A stretch of DNA of 51,216 nucleotides from an uncultured Muribaculaceae bacterium (GTDB taxonomy: Bacteria; Bacteroidota; Bacteroidia; Bacteroidales; Muribaculaceae), in assembly GCA_934675575.1 (NCBI GenBank), contig CAKUQQ010000014.1:1-51216 (forward strand), written 5' to 3'. Positions 9,048-16,908 of the stretch are shown here, in pieces (the first letter of the stretch is position 1; the number at the start of each line of letters is the position of its first letter). Made by a program: the position numbers and the translations under genes. The notes under the pieces were generated by a model. That model saw nothing but the letters and a program-made list of their open reading frames with translations, was not told the origin of the DNA and made no database searches.

Positions 9048-9965
9048 ATGAAAAGGAAGATAATGACAATGGTGCTGTCGCTTGCCATGCTTGCATGTGT
9101 GGCACAGGAACTTGCGACCATAGCATCGTATAACGTGCGTGTGTTCAATGCCAACGACGAGGCTCAAGGCAATGTGTGGTCGCGCCGTTGCAAGGCGATT
9201 TGCGACCAGATGAATTTCGTGTCGCCAGTGGCATTTGGCACGCAAGAGGTGACCTATAAGCAACTCGTGGACATGCAACAGCAGCTCGACCGTTATGCCT
9301 ATATAGGCGTAGGGCGTGACGACGGCAAGCTGGCTGGTGAATTCATGGCAATTTTCTATAACAAAGAGCAGCTGGAACTGCTTAAGCATGACACGTTCTG
9401 GTTGAGCGAGACCCCAGAAAAGGTGAGCCGTGGCTGGGACGGCGCCTGCAACCGTGTGTGTACATGGGGCGAATTTAGGGACAAGCGCACGAAGAAAAAA
9501 TTCTATTACTTCAATACTCACCTTGACCACAAAGGACCTGTGGCGCAGGTGGAGGGTGCAAAGCTGCTGCTGCGCAAAATCAAGGAGATAGCCAAGGGTG
9601 CTCCGGCGGTGTTGACGGGAGATTTCAACGTGTCGCCGCGGTCGAAGGCGTTTGGCGAGCTGGTGAATTCGGGTTTGGTGAAAGACTGCTATGCTAGCGC
9701 ACGCTACCGCTTTGCGGAGTGCGGCACATTTCAGGACTATGACCCATATCGTCGCCCAGCCGACCGCATAGACCACATATTAGTCACGCCAAAGGTGGGC
9801 GTTGAGGCTTTTGCCGTGCTGACCGACGGCTACTGGACCAAAAATGACGCAGAGCCACAGGTGCTGAAATTGAACGGCGCTGAGGTGACGGTGGCTGGAG
9901 GCAAGTGGACACGCCGCAATCCGAGCGACCACTATCCGGTGGTGGCAAAGTTGCGGTTGTGGTGA
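9048..9965 (+). CDS. Secreted endonuclease/exonuclease/phosphatase family protein
   Basis: A 305-residue protein of the metal-dependent phosphodiesterase fold shared by DNase I, exonuclease III and inositol-polyphosphate phosphatases. Residues 1-19 look like a signal peptide without an obvious lipobox, so it is probably periplasmic or secreted. The active-site residues are present: N29 (SYNVRVF), E67 (GTQEV), D192 and N194 (GDFNV), D242 and H243 (RIDHILV), and D294 and H295 (SDHYPV). Many Bacteroidetes homologues are extracellular phosphatases or nucleases of unproven substrate. It is separate from the preceding operon by 47 bases. Confidence 0.92.
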   Translation: MKRKIMTMVLSLAMLACVAQELATIASYNVRVFNANDEAQGNVWSRRCKAICDQMNFVSPVAFGTQEVTYKQLVDMQQQLDRYAYIGVGRDDGKLAGEFMAIFYNKEQLELLKHDTFWLSETPEKVSRGWDGACNRVCTWGEFRDKRTKKKFYYFNTHLDHKGPVAQVEGAKLLLRKIKEIAKGAPAVLTGDFNVSPRSKAFGELVNSGLVKDCYASARYRFAECGTFQDYDPYRRPADRIDHILVTPKVGVEAFAVLTDGYWTKNDAEPQVLKLNGAEVTVAGGKWTRRNPSDHYPVVAKLRLW

Positions 9966-9980
9966 TGTGCTCGGTTGCAG

Positions 9981-10011
9981 TTGACGCACCGCAAGGCGGA
10001 GGCTAATTTTG
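9981..10011 (+). promoter_or_regulatory. Promoter of the orphan terminase gene
   Basis: TTG at 9981-9983, a 20-base gap and TAATTTTG at 10004-10011 fit the Bacteroidetes consensus, with transcription from about 10018. This decides the gene start: the ATG at 10035 lies downstream, whereas the alternative TTG at 9975 would lie upstream of the promoter. Confidence 0.7.
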
Positions 10012-10034
10012 CTCCCCAAAAACAGGAGAGCAAA

Positions 10035-11987
10035 ATGAAAAACACAATAGAGAAAACTACCATAAATGACGAACTGAACGAGAACGCGTGTGTGGCACAC
10101 AATGCCGCCCACGGCGGTGACCTCACGCTGTGGACTGAAGCGGAAATTGTGGCCGAGAACGCACGGCGCTGCGCCGCATTGGTGCAGGACTACGACTCAA
10201 TGACTGGCCGTGGGTGCTGTGGCGACAGGGTGGCACGCAAGGTGGGCAGCGTGGACTATATGCTGCCGCGCACTATGGTTGACGGTGTGCCAAAATCCAT
10301 TTACCGGAGCAAGCTGAAATTTCAGAAGGCCCGGTTTGAGCATGACTTTGAGTTTTGGGCGTCGATGTGCGTCAGGATAATAGACAAGACTACGCACAGG
10401 CAAGTGCCGTTTGTGCTCAACAGGGCGCAGCGCAAGTTGCTCAGCGTGCTTGAGGGGCAGCGCGTGGCAGGGCAGCCCATACGCGTGATTTTGCTTAAAG
10501 CGAGGCAATGGGGCGGAAGCACGCTGGTGCAGATATACATGGCATGGATACAACTGGTGCTTAAAGAAAACTGGAACAGCCTGATATGTGGACATCTGCG
10601 CGACACGGCCTCGGCAATCAAGGGAATGTATAGCCGTCTGCTCGCCAACTATCCGGAGCAATTCAAAACCGACGGTATGCGCCAGATGAAGTTTAAGACC
10701 TATGAGGGAAGCAAGAACGTGAGCGTGATAGACGGTCGCGGCTGCATAGTAATGATGGGGTCGGCGCGCAGCCAGGAGGAGATACGCGGCTACGACATAA
10801 TGATGGCGCACTTGTCGGAGGTGGCGTTTTGGCCAGAGACCGACCGTTTCTCGCCAGCCGACCTTGTGAGAGCCGTGGGCGGCACGGTGACGCTGGCGCC
10901 ACACTCGCTGATAGTGATGGAGAGCACAGCCAACGGACAGGGCAACTTTTTTCACTCCGAATGGCTTAGGGCAAAGTCGGGGCGCAGCGACAAGCAGCCT
11001 GTGTTTGTGCCGTGGCACGACATAGAAATCTATACCTTGCCGGTGGGCGATGTGATGAAGCTGTGGCGAAGCCTCGACGGCTATGAGCAGGACTTGTGGC
11101 GTGAGGGGCTGACGCTGGAGCAGATAAACTGGTATCACCACAAGCGCATGGAATATCCGTCGCACGCGCTGATGAAAGCGGAGTTTCCGAGTAATGACAT
11201 AGAGGCTTTTGCAAACACCGGGCGTTGCATATTTGACCTGAACCAGCTTGCCGAGCTGCGCCGCTCGTGCCACGCTCCTGCTGCAAGGGGTGACATATAT
11301 GCCGACTACAAGACACTGAACAATGTGGGGTTCGTGCCACAGGAAAATGGCTTGCTTGAGGTGTGGCAGCAACCAGACCACACGACAGGGAGCGACCGCT
11401 ATGTGGTGACGGTAGATGTGGGTGGGCGCAGCGACAGCGCCGACTACTCGGTGATAGCCGTGACCGACTGCATGGGCACTGACGGCCGCCCTGAGGTGGT
11501 GGCGCAGTGGCGAGGCCACATAGACCACGACTTGCTGGCTTGGAAGGCTGCCCAGATAGCAAAATATTACTGCAACGCCTTGCTTGTGGTGGAGAGCAAC
11601 ACGCTTGAAACCGAGCGTTGCGACGGCGACGGCGGAGAATATGTGCTCGACACCATAGGGCGGTTTTACCGCAACGTGTATTGCCGGCCCGGCACATGTC
11701 GTGTGGGGTTTCACACGAACCGCGAGACCAAGCAGAAGGCCTTGTATGACTTGATAGCCGCCGTGCGCGACGGCACATACGTGGAGCACGACGCGAAAGC
11801 CGTAGATGAAATGAGCTGGTATGAGCAAAAAAGCAATGGTCAGTGGGGCGCAATGCGTGGCAAGCACGACGACATACTGATGACGCGCTGCATAACACTC
11901 AAGGTGATAAACGACACGCGCCGGCAGCAGTGGCTGGCACGGCGTGGCGGCAGCAAGGAGTGTTTGCTTGTGCCCACGGTGGTGTAA
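10035..11987 (+). CDS. Phage-type terminase large subunit (orphan)
   Basis: A 650-residue DNA-packaging motor and nuclease of the phage large-terminase family. The ATPase half carries a Walker A-like loop KARQWGGST (155-163) and a Walker B-type region ending in E262 (MMAHLSEVAFW), with the coupling-type segment VMESTANG after it. The RNase H-like nuclease half has D461 (VTVDVGG), E520 (LLVVESN) and D612/D613 (KHDDIL). No key residue is missing. The ATG at 10035 follows AGGAG with good spacing and its own promoter. Oddly, no small terminase, portal, protease, capsid or integrase gene is near; neighbours are housekeeping genes. It may be a remnant kept by chance, or a host gene with a packaging-like task; an intact frame and a dedicated promoter favour function. 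Composition resembles the neighbours. Confidence 0.9.
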   Translation: MKNTIEKTTINDELNENACVAHNAAHGGDLTLWTEAEIVAENARRCAALVQDYDSMTGRGCCGDRVARKVGSVDYMLPRTMVDGVPKSIYRSKLKFQKARFEHDFEFWASMCVRIIDKTTHRQVPFVLNRAQRKLLSVLEGQRVAGQPIRVILLKARQWGGSTLVQIYMAWIQLVLKENWNSLICGHLRDTASAIKGMYSRLLANYPEQFKTDGMRQMKFKTYEGSKNVSVIDGRGCIVMMGSARSQEEIRGYDIMMAHLSEVAFWPETDRFSPADLVRAVGGTVTLAPHSLIVMESTANGQGNFFHSEWLRAKSGRSDKQPVFVPWHDIEIYTLPVGDVMKLWRSLDGYEQDLWREGLTLEQINWYHHKRMEYPSHALMKAEFPSNDIEAFANTGRCIFDLNQLAELRRSCHAPAARGDIYADYKTLNNVGFVPQENGLLEVWQQPDHTTGSDRYVVTVDVGGRSDSADYSVIAVTDCMGTDGRPEVVAQWRGHIDHDLLAWKAAQIAKYYCNALLVVESNTLETERCDGDGGEYVLDTIGRFYRNVYCRPGTCRVGFHTNRETKQKALYDLIAAVRDGTYVEHDAKAVDEMSWYEQKSNGQWGAMRGKHDDILMTRCITLKVINDTRRQQWLARRGGSKECLLVPTVV

Positions 11988-12029
11988 GCTCAAAGGAAAA
12001 GAATTGAGCCTGCGAGGGCTCTTGAGTGG

Positions 12030-12076
12030 CTGGTTTTGTGTAAATTTGCGCTGCAAAACCAGTTTTTTCGTTTTTT
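12030..12076 (+). terminator. Terminator after terminase, with a promoter box in its loop for crcB
   Basis: CTGGTTTTG (12030-12038) pairs with CAAAACCAG (12054-12062), followed by two T runs up to 12076. The loop contains TAAATTTG (12041-12048), a perfect -7 box, with a TTG at 12022-12024. The same 47 bases may therefore end the terminase transcript and start the crcB transcript. Confidence 0.75.
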
Positions 12077-12079
12077 GTG

Positions 12080-12457
12080 ATGATTAGGAGTTTGATATTC
12101 GTTGGTGCCGGGAGCTGCCTTGGCGGCGTGGCACGCTACCTGCTCACAAAGCTTGTGCAGGTGAATGTGGGCGGCACTTTTCCGTGGGGCACTATGCTTG
12201 TGAACGTGATTGGCTGTCTGCTGATAGGTTTGCTGTATGGAGTGTTTGAGCGCAACTGTGTGTTGAGCGACAGTGCGAGGCTGTTTCTCACGGTGGGCTT
12301 TTGCGGTGGATTCACCACGTTTTCAACGTTTGTGCATGAGAACTACGCGCTGCTTGGCGAGCGTGATTTTATGCTGTTTGTGGCTTACTCAATGCTGAGT
12401 TTCGGAGTGGGGTTGCTGTGTGTGCACATTGGGCACTTGCTGGTGAGGGCTGCTTGA
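12080..12457 (+). CDS. crcB: Fluoride efflux channel CrcB (Fluc)
   Basis: A 125-residue membrane protein with four hydrophobic segments that forms a dual-topology dimeric fluoride channel and protects the cell from fluoride. The family hallmarks are present: GGVARYLL near the N terminus, PWGTMLVNVIGC in the second segment (the asparagine lines the pore), and GFCGGFTTFSTF in the third (the Phe-box and the central cation site). The ATG at 12080 is preceded in frame by a GTG at 12077; either may be used. I see no fluoride riboswitch upstream; expression probably comes from the TAAATTTG box at 12041-12048. Confidence 0.95.
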   Translation: MIRSLIFVGAGSCLGGVARYLLTKLVQVNVGGTFPWGTMLVNVIGCLLIGLLYGVFERNCVLSDSARLFLTVGFCGGFTTFSTFVHENYALLGERDFMLFVAYSMLSFGVGLLCVHIGHLLVRAA

Positions 12458-12473
12458 GATGAACAAAGAAAAA

Positions 12474-12774
12474 GGGATTGTCTCACGACAGCCCCAGTCT
12501 TAAATACACAATTATCTATAAAACAACTATTTTGATACTAATAAGAGTCTAAATCAAAGATTTGCTCAACACCGAACAGCGATTTTTTTTCTTACGCTGC
12601 CAGTGAGGAGTCAAGCAAATCAGTTTGTTATTTGTTCATCAATTAAAGAAAATTGCAAGAGATACAAAAATTTATTACCTGAATTTTGGCAGAAGTGCAG
12701 TTTCTTAAAAATGAACTTTCTTCTATTAATGAAAACCATAAAGGCTTTTAACTTCAAATAACACTGCAAATTTA
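12474..12774 (-). ncRNA. Possible minus-strand small RNA in the gap after crcB
   Basis: The 419-base gap 12458-12876, between convergent genes, is A/T-rich and lacks a convincing ORF. On the minus strand it has a -7 box TAAATTTG (plus coordinates 12767-12774) and, 270 bases downstream, a hairpin GGGGCTGTC/GACAATCCC (12474-12495) followed by TTTTTC, which is terminator-like. This may be an untranslated RNA of about 290 bases, or the hairpin may simply terminate the converging large gene. No known RNA family was recognised. Confidence 0.3.
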
Positions 12775-12876
12775 TGGGTATTTTTATAAAAAATCAAAGT
12801 ATTTGTAAGATTTTTTCACTAAAAAATACGTTTGTGTGCATTTTTGTTATTTTTCGTGTGCCAAAACCGAGAATGA

Positions 12877-15312
12877 TTAATAGTTAATATGTGTTGAGGC
12901 GGCCGTGACCGCTATGGGCAAAAGCAATGTGCCTGGGGCAAATGTGCCGCTTATGGCAATGCGGAAGGTGCGTAACGGCCGGGAAATTAGCTTTATGGGC
13001 AGCGAAGCGGCGAGAGTGCCGTTGACCCTGGTGGTGTTGACGAGAAAACCGTGGCACGACAAGCCACGCTCGCCGCGAACGCTCAACTCGGCGTTGCTCA
13101 CCGTGCCGCAAACGTTCCAGATGATTTGTGTGAGGCGCGCACCCATTGGAGCTGGCTGCCCTGCCACCGGTTGTGAGAGGTAGCTGGCGGTTACGCTTTG
13201 TGTGGTTTCGGCAGAAAGGTCAAGAACGGCACCGTCGGCCGTGGTGGCATAGGCGTGTGTGTTGCACCCTATGAGTGCAGTGGGCGTGATGGTGCGGCTT
13301 GCTATGCGTCCGGAGGGCTGAATGGTGAGCATTGAGCCACTGGGGGTGGCAACGGCAAGCTCACGGTGACGGCCGTCCCATGCCAAGGCTGTGGCTTCGA
13401 TGTCGTGGGCTATGATTTCGGTTTTTATGCCCGACAAGCGGCACAGGCGGTTGAACGCGTCGATAAACCACACGCTGCCATTGCCGCTGCATGGAGTGGT
13501 GGAGGAAGAAACGACGGCATCGTTTATGACTCGCGGCTCGCCGAACCCACCGCTTGTGGTGCCTGGCATGGCATAGATGCCGCTCGTGGTGAAGATGTAG
13601 AGCGGATAGCGACCGAAACCTCCGGAATATAGCGGACGCTCGGCTGCACTGGCACTGATAATGGTCAGGCCTATGTGTGTGCGTTTGCCCGACATGGCGA
13701 ATGGATTGCCTGGCTTGCAGACTGATATTGTGCCATGAGCCGGTTCGGTGAAATCAGATGCCGTGAGGTCGTAACGCTGCTCGGCGGCGGTGAATGTGAG
13801 GCCGGTGAGCGCGGAGCTGATGGCCAACGAGGATTCTGGCATGGGGACAAGAGGCGTGGAGCAGGTGAGCTGGCTGCCGTAGGCAAGCGTAAGCACAAAG
13901 GCTATGCGCACGGCTCGCGTGTCGGGATAAGCCACCAGGGCATTGATTGCCGACGGCACGAATGGCAAGTCGTCGGTGCGTGTGATGGTGGCAAATCCTT
14001 GCGGTGTGGCGAGTGTGACCGTGGTGGCGAGCGAACAGTTGCCGCGCGTGACGCTCTCGCCGAACAATGTGGCTGGATTCCAGGGGCAGGTGTTGCGCAC
14101 CATGCCGCCGGCAAGCACAAGACTGCCGTTTGCCATTGTGGCGCAATCTGGAACATGGGGGCGAGCCGCCGACTCAACTATGGCTGCGCACGCAGATGCG
14201 GTGAGCTCCGACGAGGTGGCTGCGCTTGAAGCCAAAGCGTGGGTGTGCAGGCCGGGGAAGTGAGTTTGCGACGACTGTGGCGCATTATAGGCCGAAAATT
14301 CAGATGAACTGAGTGCGCTGAGGTTGCTGGTGCTTGCCACAATGTGCCAGTCGGAGCGGAGAAGCAGCTCTGCCACAGCTTGCTTGCTGCGCGGCAAGGG
14401 ACCGAAGTCGAGCTGGCTGGGGCGCGACACAAAGCGATAGTCGAGCGAAGAGGTGTCGAATGGCATGATTTCTCTTGTGGCGAGCACGTCGATGGCCTTG
14501 GCCAAGCCGTGCCACTCGCTGCTTATGCCGCCGAGCACCGTGATGCCAATGTGGTAGGTGGGCACGGACAGGGTGGAAGCGTTGATGCCAGCAAATGCGT
14601 TGCCGGCTGTGGTGGCTTCGGCCAGATGGCGATAATTGCCGTTGGCACTGCCACTGCCCAACAACACAGGCGCACTGAGCCACAGATAGCTGTCGTCGTG
14701 CAGCCTCACGCCATAGCGCACAAGCATCATGCCGCAGTGTCGCCCTTGTGCGTTGGCACTGCTGGTGAGCGACAGCCTTGCTTGGGCTTCGCGCTTGGCC
14801 AGACATGCTGCGTCTTCGCTTGGCAGCGGACTTTGCCATGAGGCGAGCGGACTGCTGAATGTGTAGGCCGACAAGGGGCATGTGGCTGTGGCGGCTTCGG
14901 TCTCGCAAAGGTTGATGAGCGGCACGGCATCGTGTGGACGCAGGGCTGTGATGCCGCTTGCCGACTGGACAAGGTGCAACACTCCGGTGGTGGTGACAAT
15001 GGATATGAAGTGTCCGTGCTTGTGGGCAGAGATGGCGTCGGCGCCATCGGTGGAGCAAACGACAGTGCCGTCGCACATGATGCTGCCATTGGCTGCGGTG
15101 ATGATGTGGCCGCCGTCAACGAGCAGCAACTTCTCGCCCTGTGAAAGTTGCGCAATGCGGCGTGGCAATCCTGCCACCACAAGCCCTTGCTCACATTCGC
15201 GGAGGTTGACTGCGGTGGCAGCCTCGCCGGTGGCGGAGCTTTCGGGATCGACGTGCGTGGAGCATGCCTTTGGCTCGATGGTGATTACTTTTTCGTTGGT
15301 GGTGTTTTTCAT
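12877..15312 (-). CDS. Large unrecognised beta-rich protein, possibly phage-structural
   Basis: An uninterrupted 811-residue protein that I cannot assign to a family. It has no signal peptide, few lysines, and is very rich in Ser, Thr, Ala and Gly. It reads as successive short beta-strands with small repeats such as LLLVDGGHIITAANGSIMCDGT, LAVATPSGSMLTIQPSG and GAVLDLSAE, suggesting a propeller or stacked-sheet body, ending with a beta-sandwich-like section (ELSVRGERGLS). Such proteins occur as virion or tail components in Bacteroidales phage-like clusters, and an orphan terminase lies 0.9 kb away, so a phage origin is plausible but not shown. Its own -7 box TAACTTTG (plus 15335-15342) is 23 bases upstream of the ATG, so it is probably expressed. 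Confidence 0.85.
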   Translation of the reverse strand: MKNTTNEKVITIEPKACSTHVDPESSATGEAATAVNLRECEQGLVVAGLPRRIAQLSQGEKLLLVDGGHIITAANGSIMCDGTVVCSTDGADAISAHKHGHFISIVTTTGVLHLVQSASGITALRPHDAVPLINLCETEAATATCPLSAYTFSSPLASWQSPLPSEDAACLAKREAQARLSLTSSANAQGRHCGMMLVRYGVRLHDDSYLWLSAPVLLGSGSANGNYRHLAEATTAGNAFAGINASTLSVPTYHIGITVLGGISSEWHGLAKAIDVLATREIMPFDTSSLDYRFVSRPSQLDFGPLPRSKQAVAELLLRSDWHIVASTSNLSALSSSEFSAYNAPQSSQTHFPGLHTHALASSAATSSELTASACAAIVESAARPHVPDCATMANGSLVLAGGMVRNTCPWNPATLFGESVTRGNCSLATTVTLATPQGFATITRTDDLPFVPSAINALVAYPDTRAVRIAFVLTLAYGSQLTCSTPLVPMPESSLAISSALTGLTFTAAEQRYDLTASDFTEPAHGTISVCKPGNPFAMSGKRTHIGLTIISASAAERPLYSGGFGRYPLYIFTTSGIYAMPGTTSGGFGEPRVINDAVVSSSTTPCSGNGSVWFIDAFNRLCRLSGIKTEIIAHDIEATALAWDGRHRELAVATPSGSMLTIQPSGRIASRTITPTALIGCNTHAYATTADGAVLDLSAETTQSVTASYLSQPVAGQPAPMGARLTQIIWNVCGTVSNAELSVRGERGLSCHGFLVNTTRVNGTLAASLPIKLISRPLRTFRIAISGTFAPGTLLLPIAVTAASTHINY

Positions 15313-15529
15313 TTTTGCTTGTGATTTTTTGCGGCAAAGTTATGGTTGGCTTAAATGTTGCGTAAACTGCAAAAAGACACATCGCTTGATGTGAGTGTGG
15401 AAAGTGCGGTGCTCGCAGTGATTTGCCGTGGCTTTTCTTATAGAGTGTTAAAAAAAAGTTTTTTGGGGGGTGTTAGTGAATTGTTTGTATCTTTACCCCA
15501 GATTATAAACCAATTAAATAAAAACTGAC

Positions 15530-16417
15530 ATGAAAGATTTCATAAAAAAGAGTTTGGCAGTGTGCGTGTTGGTTGCGAGCTGTGCAATTTCTGTATTTGC
15601 GCAGCCAGAGGCTGACAGGACAGGCGGCAAGGAATTTGAGCTTTTCTCTGATTTTGCCAAAGATGTGTTTGACGTAAAGATGGCGGTGCCTAAGGGGTTT
15701 GCCGTGACGGAATATAACGTAAAGGAATATTATGTTGCCACAATGAATGGCGACGAGAGTGTGAAATTTTTCACGTCGGGTTACGGAGGCTTCACGCAGA
15801 AATATGGTCACACGCTTGTGTCGGGTGACGGCAACTGCATGATGATATATCCCATGCTTTGCGATGTGGATATGGGTCAGATGAGCATGAGAAAACGCAC
15901 AAGCTATCTTGAAGTGTATCACGACTTGGCGTATGCCTATCAAAAGTTCACCGGGAAACAAATTGCACTCGACAATAACACGGAATGGCAACTAAGGCAG
16001 ATGCTTATGCTTGACTGCGGCGGAAGGCTGTCGAAGGCATTTAACGCCGACTCCGTGAAACTGGCTACCATACCCATGGACAAGCCATATAAGGGAAAAT
16101 ATACGCAATGTCTGGGCGTGTATCTGTATAAAGCGGCACACACGCCGGTTTATCTGAAGGTGCTGCTTGCGCCTGACGCACAGAAAGAAGCCGGCAAATA
16201 TGTGGATTTGCTTGCCAAAAACGTGAGGTATGGCAACTCTAAGAAAGAGGTGCAGTTTGAACGCGACAAAGAGAAATGGTATTTGCTGGAGAAACAGATT
16301 GCCTCTCTTGAAAACAAAGCTGACGGCAAGGTTGACCATCACAAGCACGATTTGTCGCCAGAGGTGTGGAAGAACAAGGAATATGCGGCAAAAGACGAAA
16401 AACTTGTTTTGAAATAA
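15530..16417 (+). CDS. Secreted protein of unknown function
   Basis: A 295-residue protein with a clear Sec signal peptide (residues 1-25, cut after SVFAQ). I recognise no family. The mature part is mixed alpha/beta, with a conserved-looking core (VAVPKGF-like segment at 50-60, then CMMIYPMLCDVDMG) and three cysteines, one in LDCGG; the last 60 residues are lysine/glutamate-rich and helical. It is preceded by a weak -7 box (TATCTTTA at 15488-15495) and followed by a hairpin at 16457-16487. The next coding gene is cas9, 490 bases on, so it is not part of the CRISPR operon. Probably periplasmic or surface-associated. Confidence 0.8.
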   Translation: MKDFIKKSLAVCVLVASCAISVFAQPEADRTGGKEFELFSDFAKDVFDVKMAVPKGFAVTEYNVKEYYVATMNGDESVKFFTSGYGGFTQKYGHTLVSGDGNCMMIYPMLCDVDMGQMSMRKRTSYLEVYHDLAYAYQKFTGKQIALDNNTEWQLRQMLMLDCGGRLSKAFNADSVKLATIPMDKPYKGKYTQCLGVYLYKAAHTPVYLKVLLAPDAQKEAGKYVDLLAKNVRYGNSKKEVQFERDKEKWYLLEKQIASLENKADGKVDHHKHDLSPEVWKNKEYAAKDEKLVLK

Positions 16418-16456
16418 CGTCGGATTGGCGCCGAAAGGCATTTTTATTACGGAATG

Positions 16457-16487
16457 GCTGCAAAATTATGCTATAAAATTTTGCAGC
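16457..16487 (+). terminator. Hairpin ending the secreted-protein transcript
   Basis: GCTGCAAAATT (16457-16467) pairs perfectly with AATTTTGCAGC (16477-16487). No long T run follows on the plus strand, so termination efficiency is uncertain. The 3' arm also contains the -33 TTG of the downstream small-RNA promoter. Confidence 0.55.
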
Positions 16488-16510
16488 TTTGCATGTAGTG
16501 TTTATCTTTG
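16481..16510 (+). promoter_or_regulatory. Promoter of a candidate small RNA upstream of tracrRNA
   Basis: TTG at 16481-16483, a gap of exactly 19 bases and TATCTTTG at 16503-16510 form one of the best Bacteroidetes promoters in the window. It reads rightward into a region without any gene. Confidence 0.7.
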
Positions 16511-16516
16511 AATGTC

Positions 16517-16650
16517 TGAACATTTGTTTATTCAGAGGTGTCGGTGACGACACACGAAAGTTTTTTATGTTGAGAAATAAATGTTTTTATAGATTGTAGA
16601 TTTTAAGGAGCCCACGCTGTGAAGTGCCGGCTCTTTAATTTTTTTGTGTG
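16517..16650 (+). ncRNA. Candidate structured small RNA next to the CRISPR locus
   Basis: About 130 bases lie between a near-consensus promoter (16481-16510) and a terminator: AAGGAGCC (starting about 16602) pairs with GGCTCTTT and is followed by AATTTTTTT. In between are two further hairpins, CTGAA/TTCAG around 16517-16536 and GTGTC-GGTGAC-GACAC at about 16538-16553. The only ORF inside is about 10 codons. Its 3' end faces the 3' end of tracrRNA tail to tail, so the two RNAs do not overlap. No Rfam family comes to mind; a link to CRISPR control is only positional. Confidence 0.55.
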
Positions 16651-16675
16651 GAAAAACAGTACGGAATTAGTACGT

Positions 16676-16763
16676 AAAAAAATAGGCCGTCTGAAAAAAC
16701 AGACGACCGATTTAGATGTTTTACACAACGGAATAATCCTTATTGTGAATTGCTTCAAATTTG
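16676..16763 (-). ncRNA. tracrRNA of the type II-C system
   Basis: tracrRNA pairs with the crRNA repeat and joins it to Cas9. The anti-repeat is at 16743-16765: on the plus strand TTGTGAATTGCTT then CAAATTTGTA, identical to the first part of the crRNA-sense repeat except for one missing T, which would leave one bulged base. After it, on the minus strand, come a small nexus-like hairpin (GGA/TCC at 16730-16739), a single-stranded stretch, and a 9-bp terminator stem at 16685-16708 with a six-T loop, then TATTTTTTT (16676-16684). The -7 box TATATTTG is at 16769-16776 on the minus strand, so the RNA should begin near 16763 and be about 88 bases long. It is transcribed away from cas9. The exact ends are predictions. 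Confidence 0.88.
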
Positions 16764-16768
16764 TATGG

Positions 16769-16796
16769 CAAATATATGTCATTTTTTTTGCATCAA
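16769..16796 (-). promoter_or_regulatory. tracrRNA promoter
   Basis: On the minus strand a TTTTTG run ending in TTG (16796-16794), a 17-base gap and TATATTTG (16776-16769) immediately precede the anti-repeat. The -7 box is a perfect consensus match. Confidence 0.75.
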
Positions 16797-16863
16797 AAAG
16801 AGTTGGTGAAGTTTTATTGAAGTTTTGTTGTTTGTAATGCCAGTAAATGTGTCTTTTTTTCAC

Positions 16864-16871
16864 TAAATTTG
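16864..16871 (+). promoter_or_regulatory. -7 box of the cas9-cas1-cas2 operon
   Basis: TAAATTTG lies 38 bases before the cas9 ATG. No TTG stands at the usual -33 distance, so the promoter may be weak or need an activator. It is about 90 bases from the divergent tracrRNA promoter. Confidence 0.6.
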
Positions 16872-16908
16872 AGATTATTAATGCAAAAACCAAAAAACGA
16901 CTTGACTA

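Noticed and set aside
10197..12056. A 619-codon open frame on the minus strand opposite the terminase, and similar long antisense frames opposite secA, bamA and the receptor gene
   Set aside because: These mirror the codon bias of the true genes on the other strand. The translations are rich in His, Cys and Val, match no family and lack promoters.
12000..12079. A fluoride riboswitch upstream of crcB
   Set aside because: The conserved GGNGAUGG-type start and pseudoknot partners are absent; only a terminator and promoter box are seen.
12620..12739. A 39-codon ORF on the minus strand in the gap after crcB
   Set aside because: Composition is that of chance A/T-rich sequence, and there is no sign of coding bias.
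9966..15312. A complete prophage around the terminase
   Set aside because: No integrase, portal, capsid, tail-tube or lysis gene and no attachment-site repeats; neighbours are chromosomal genes.
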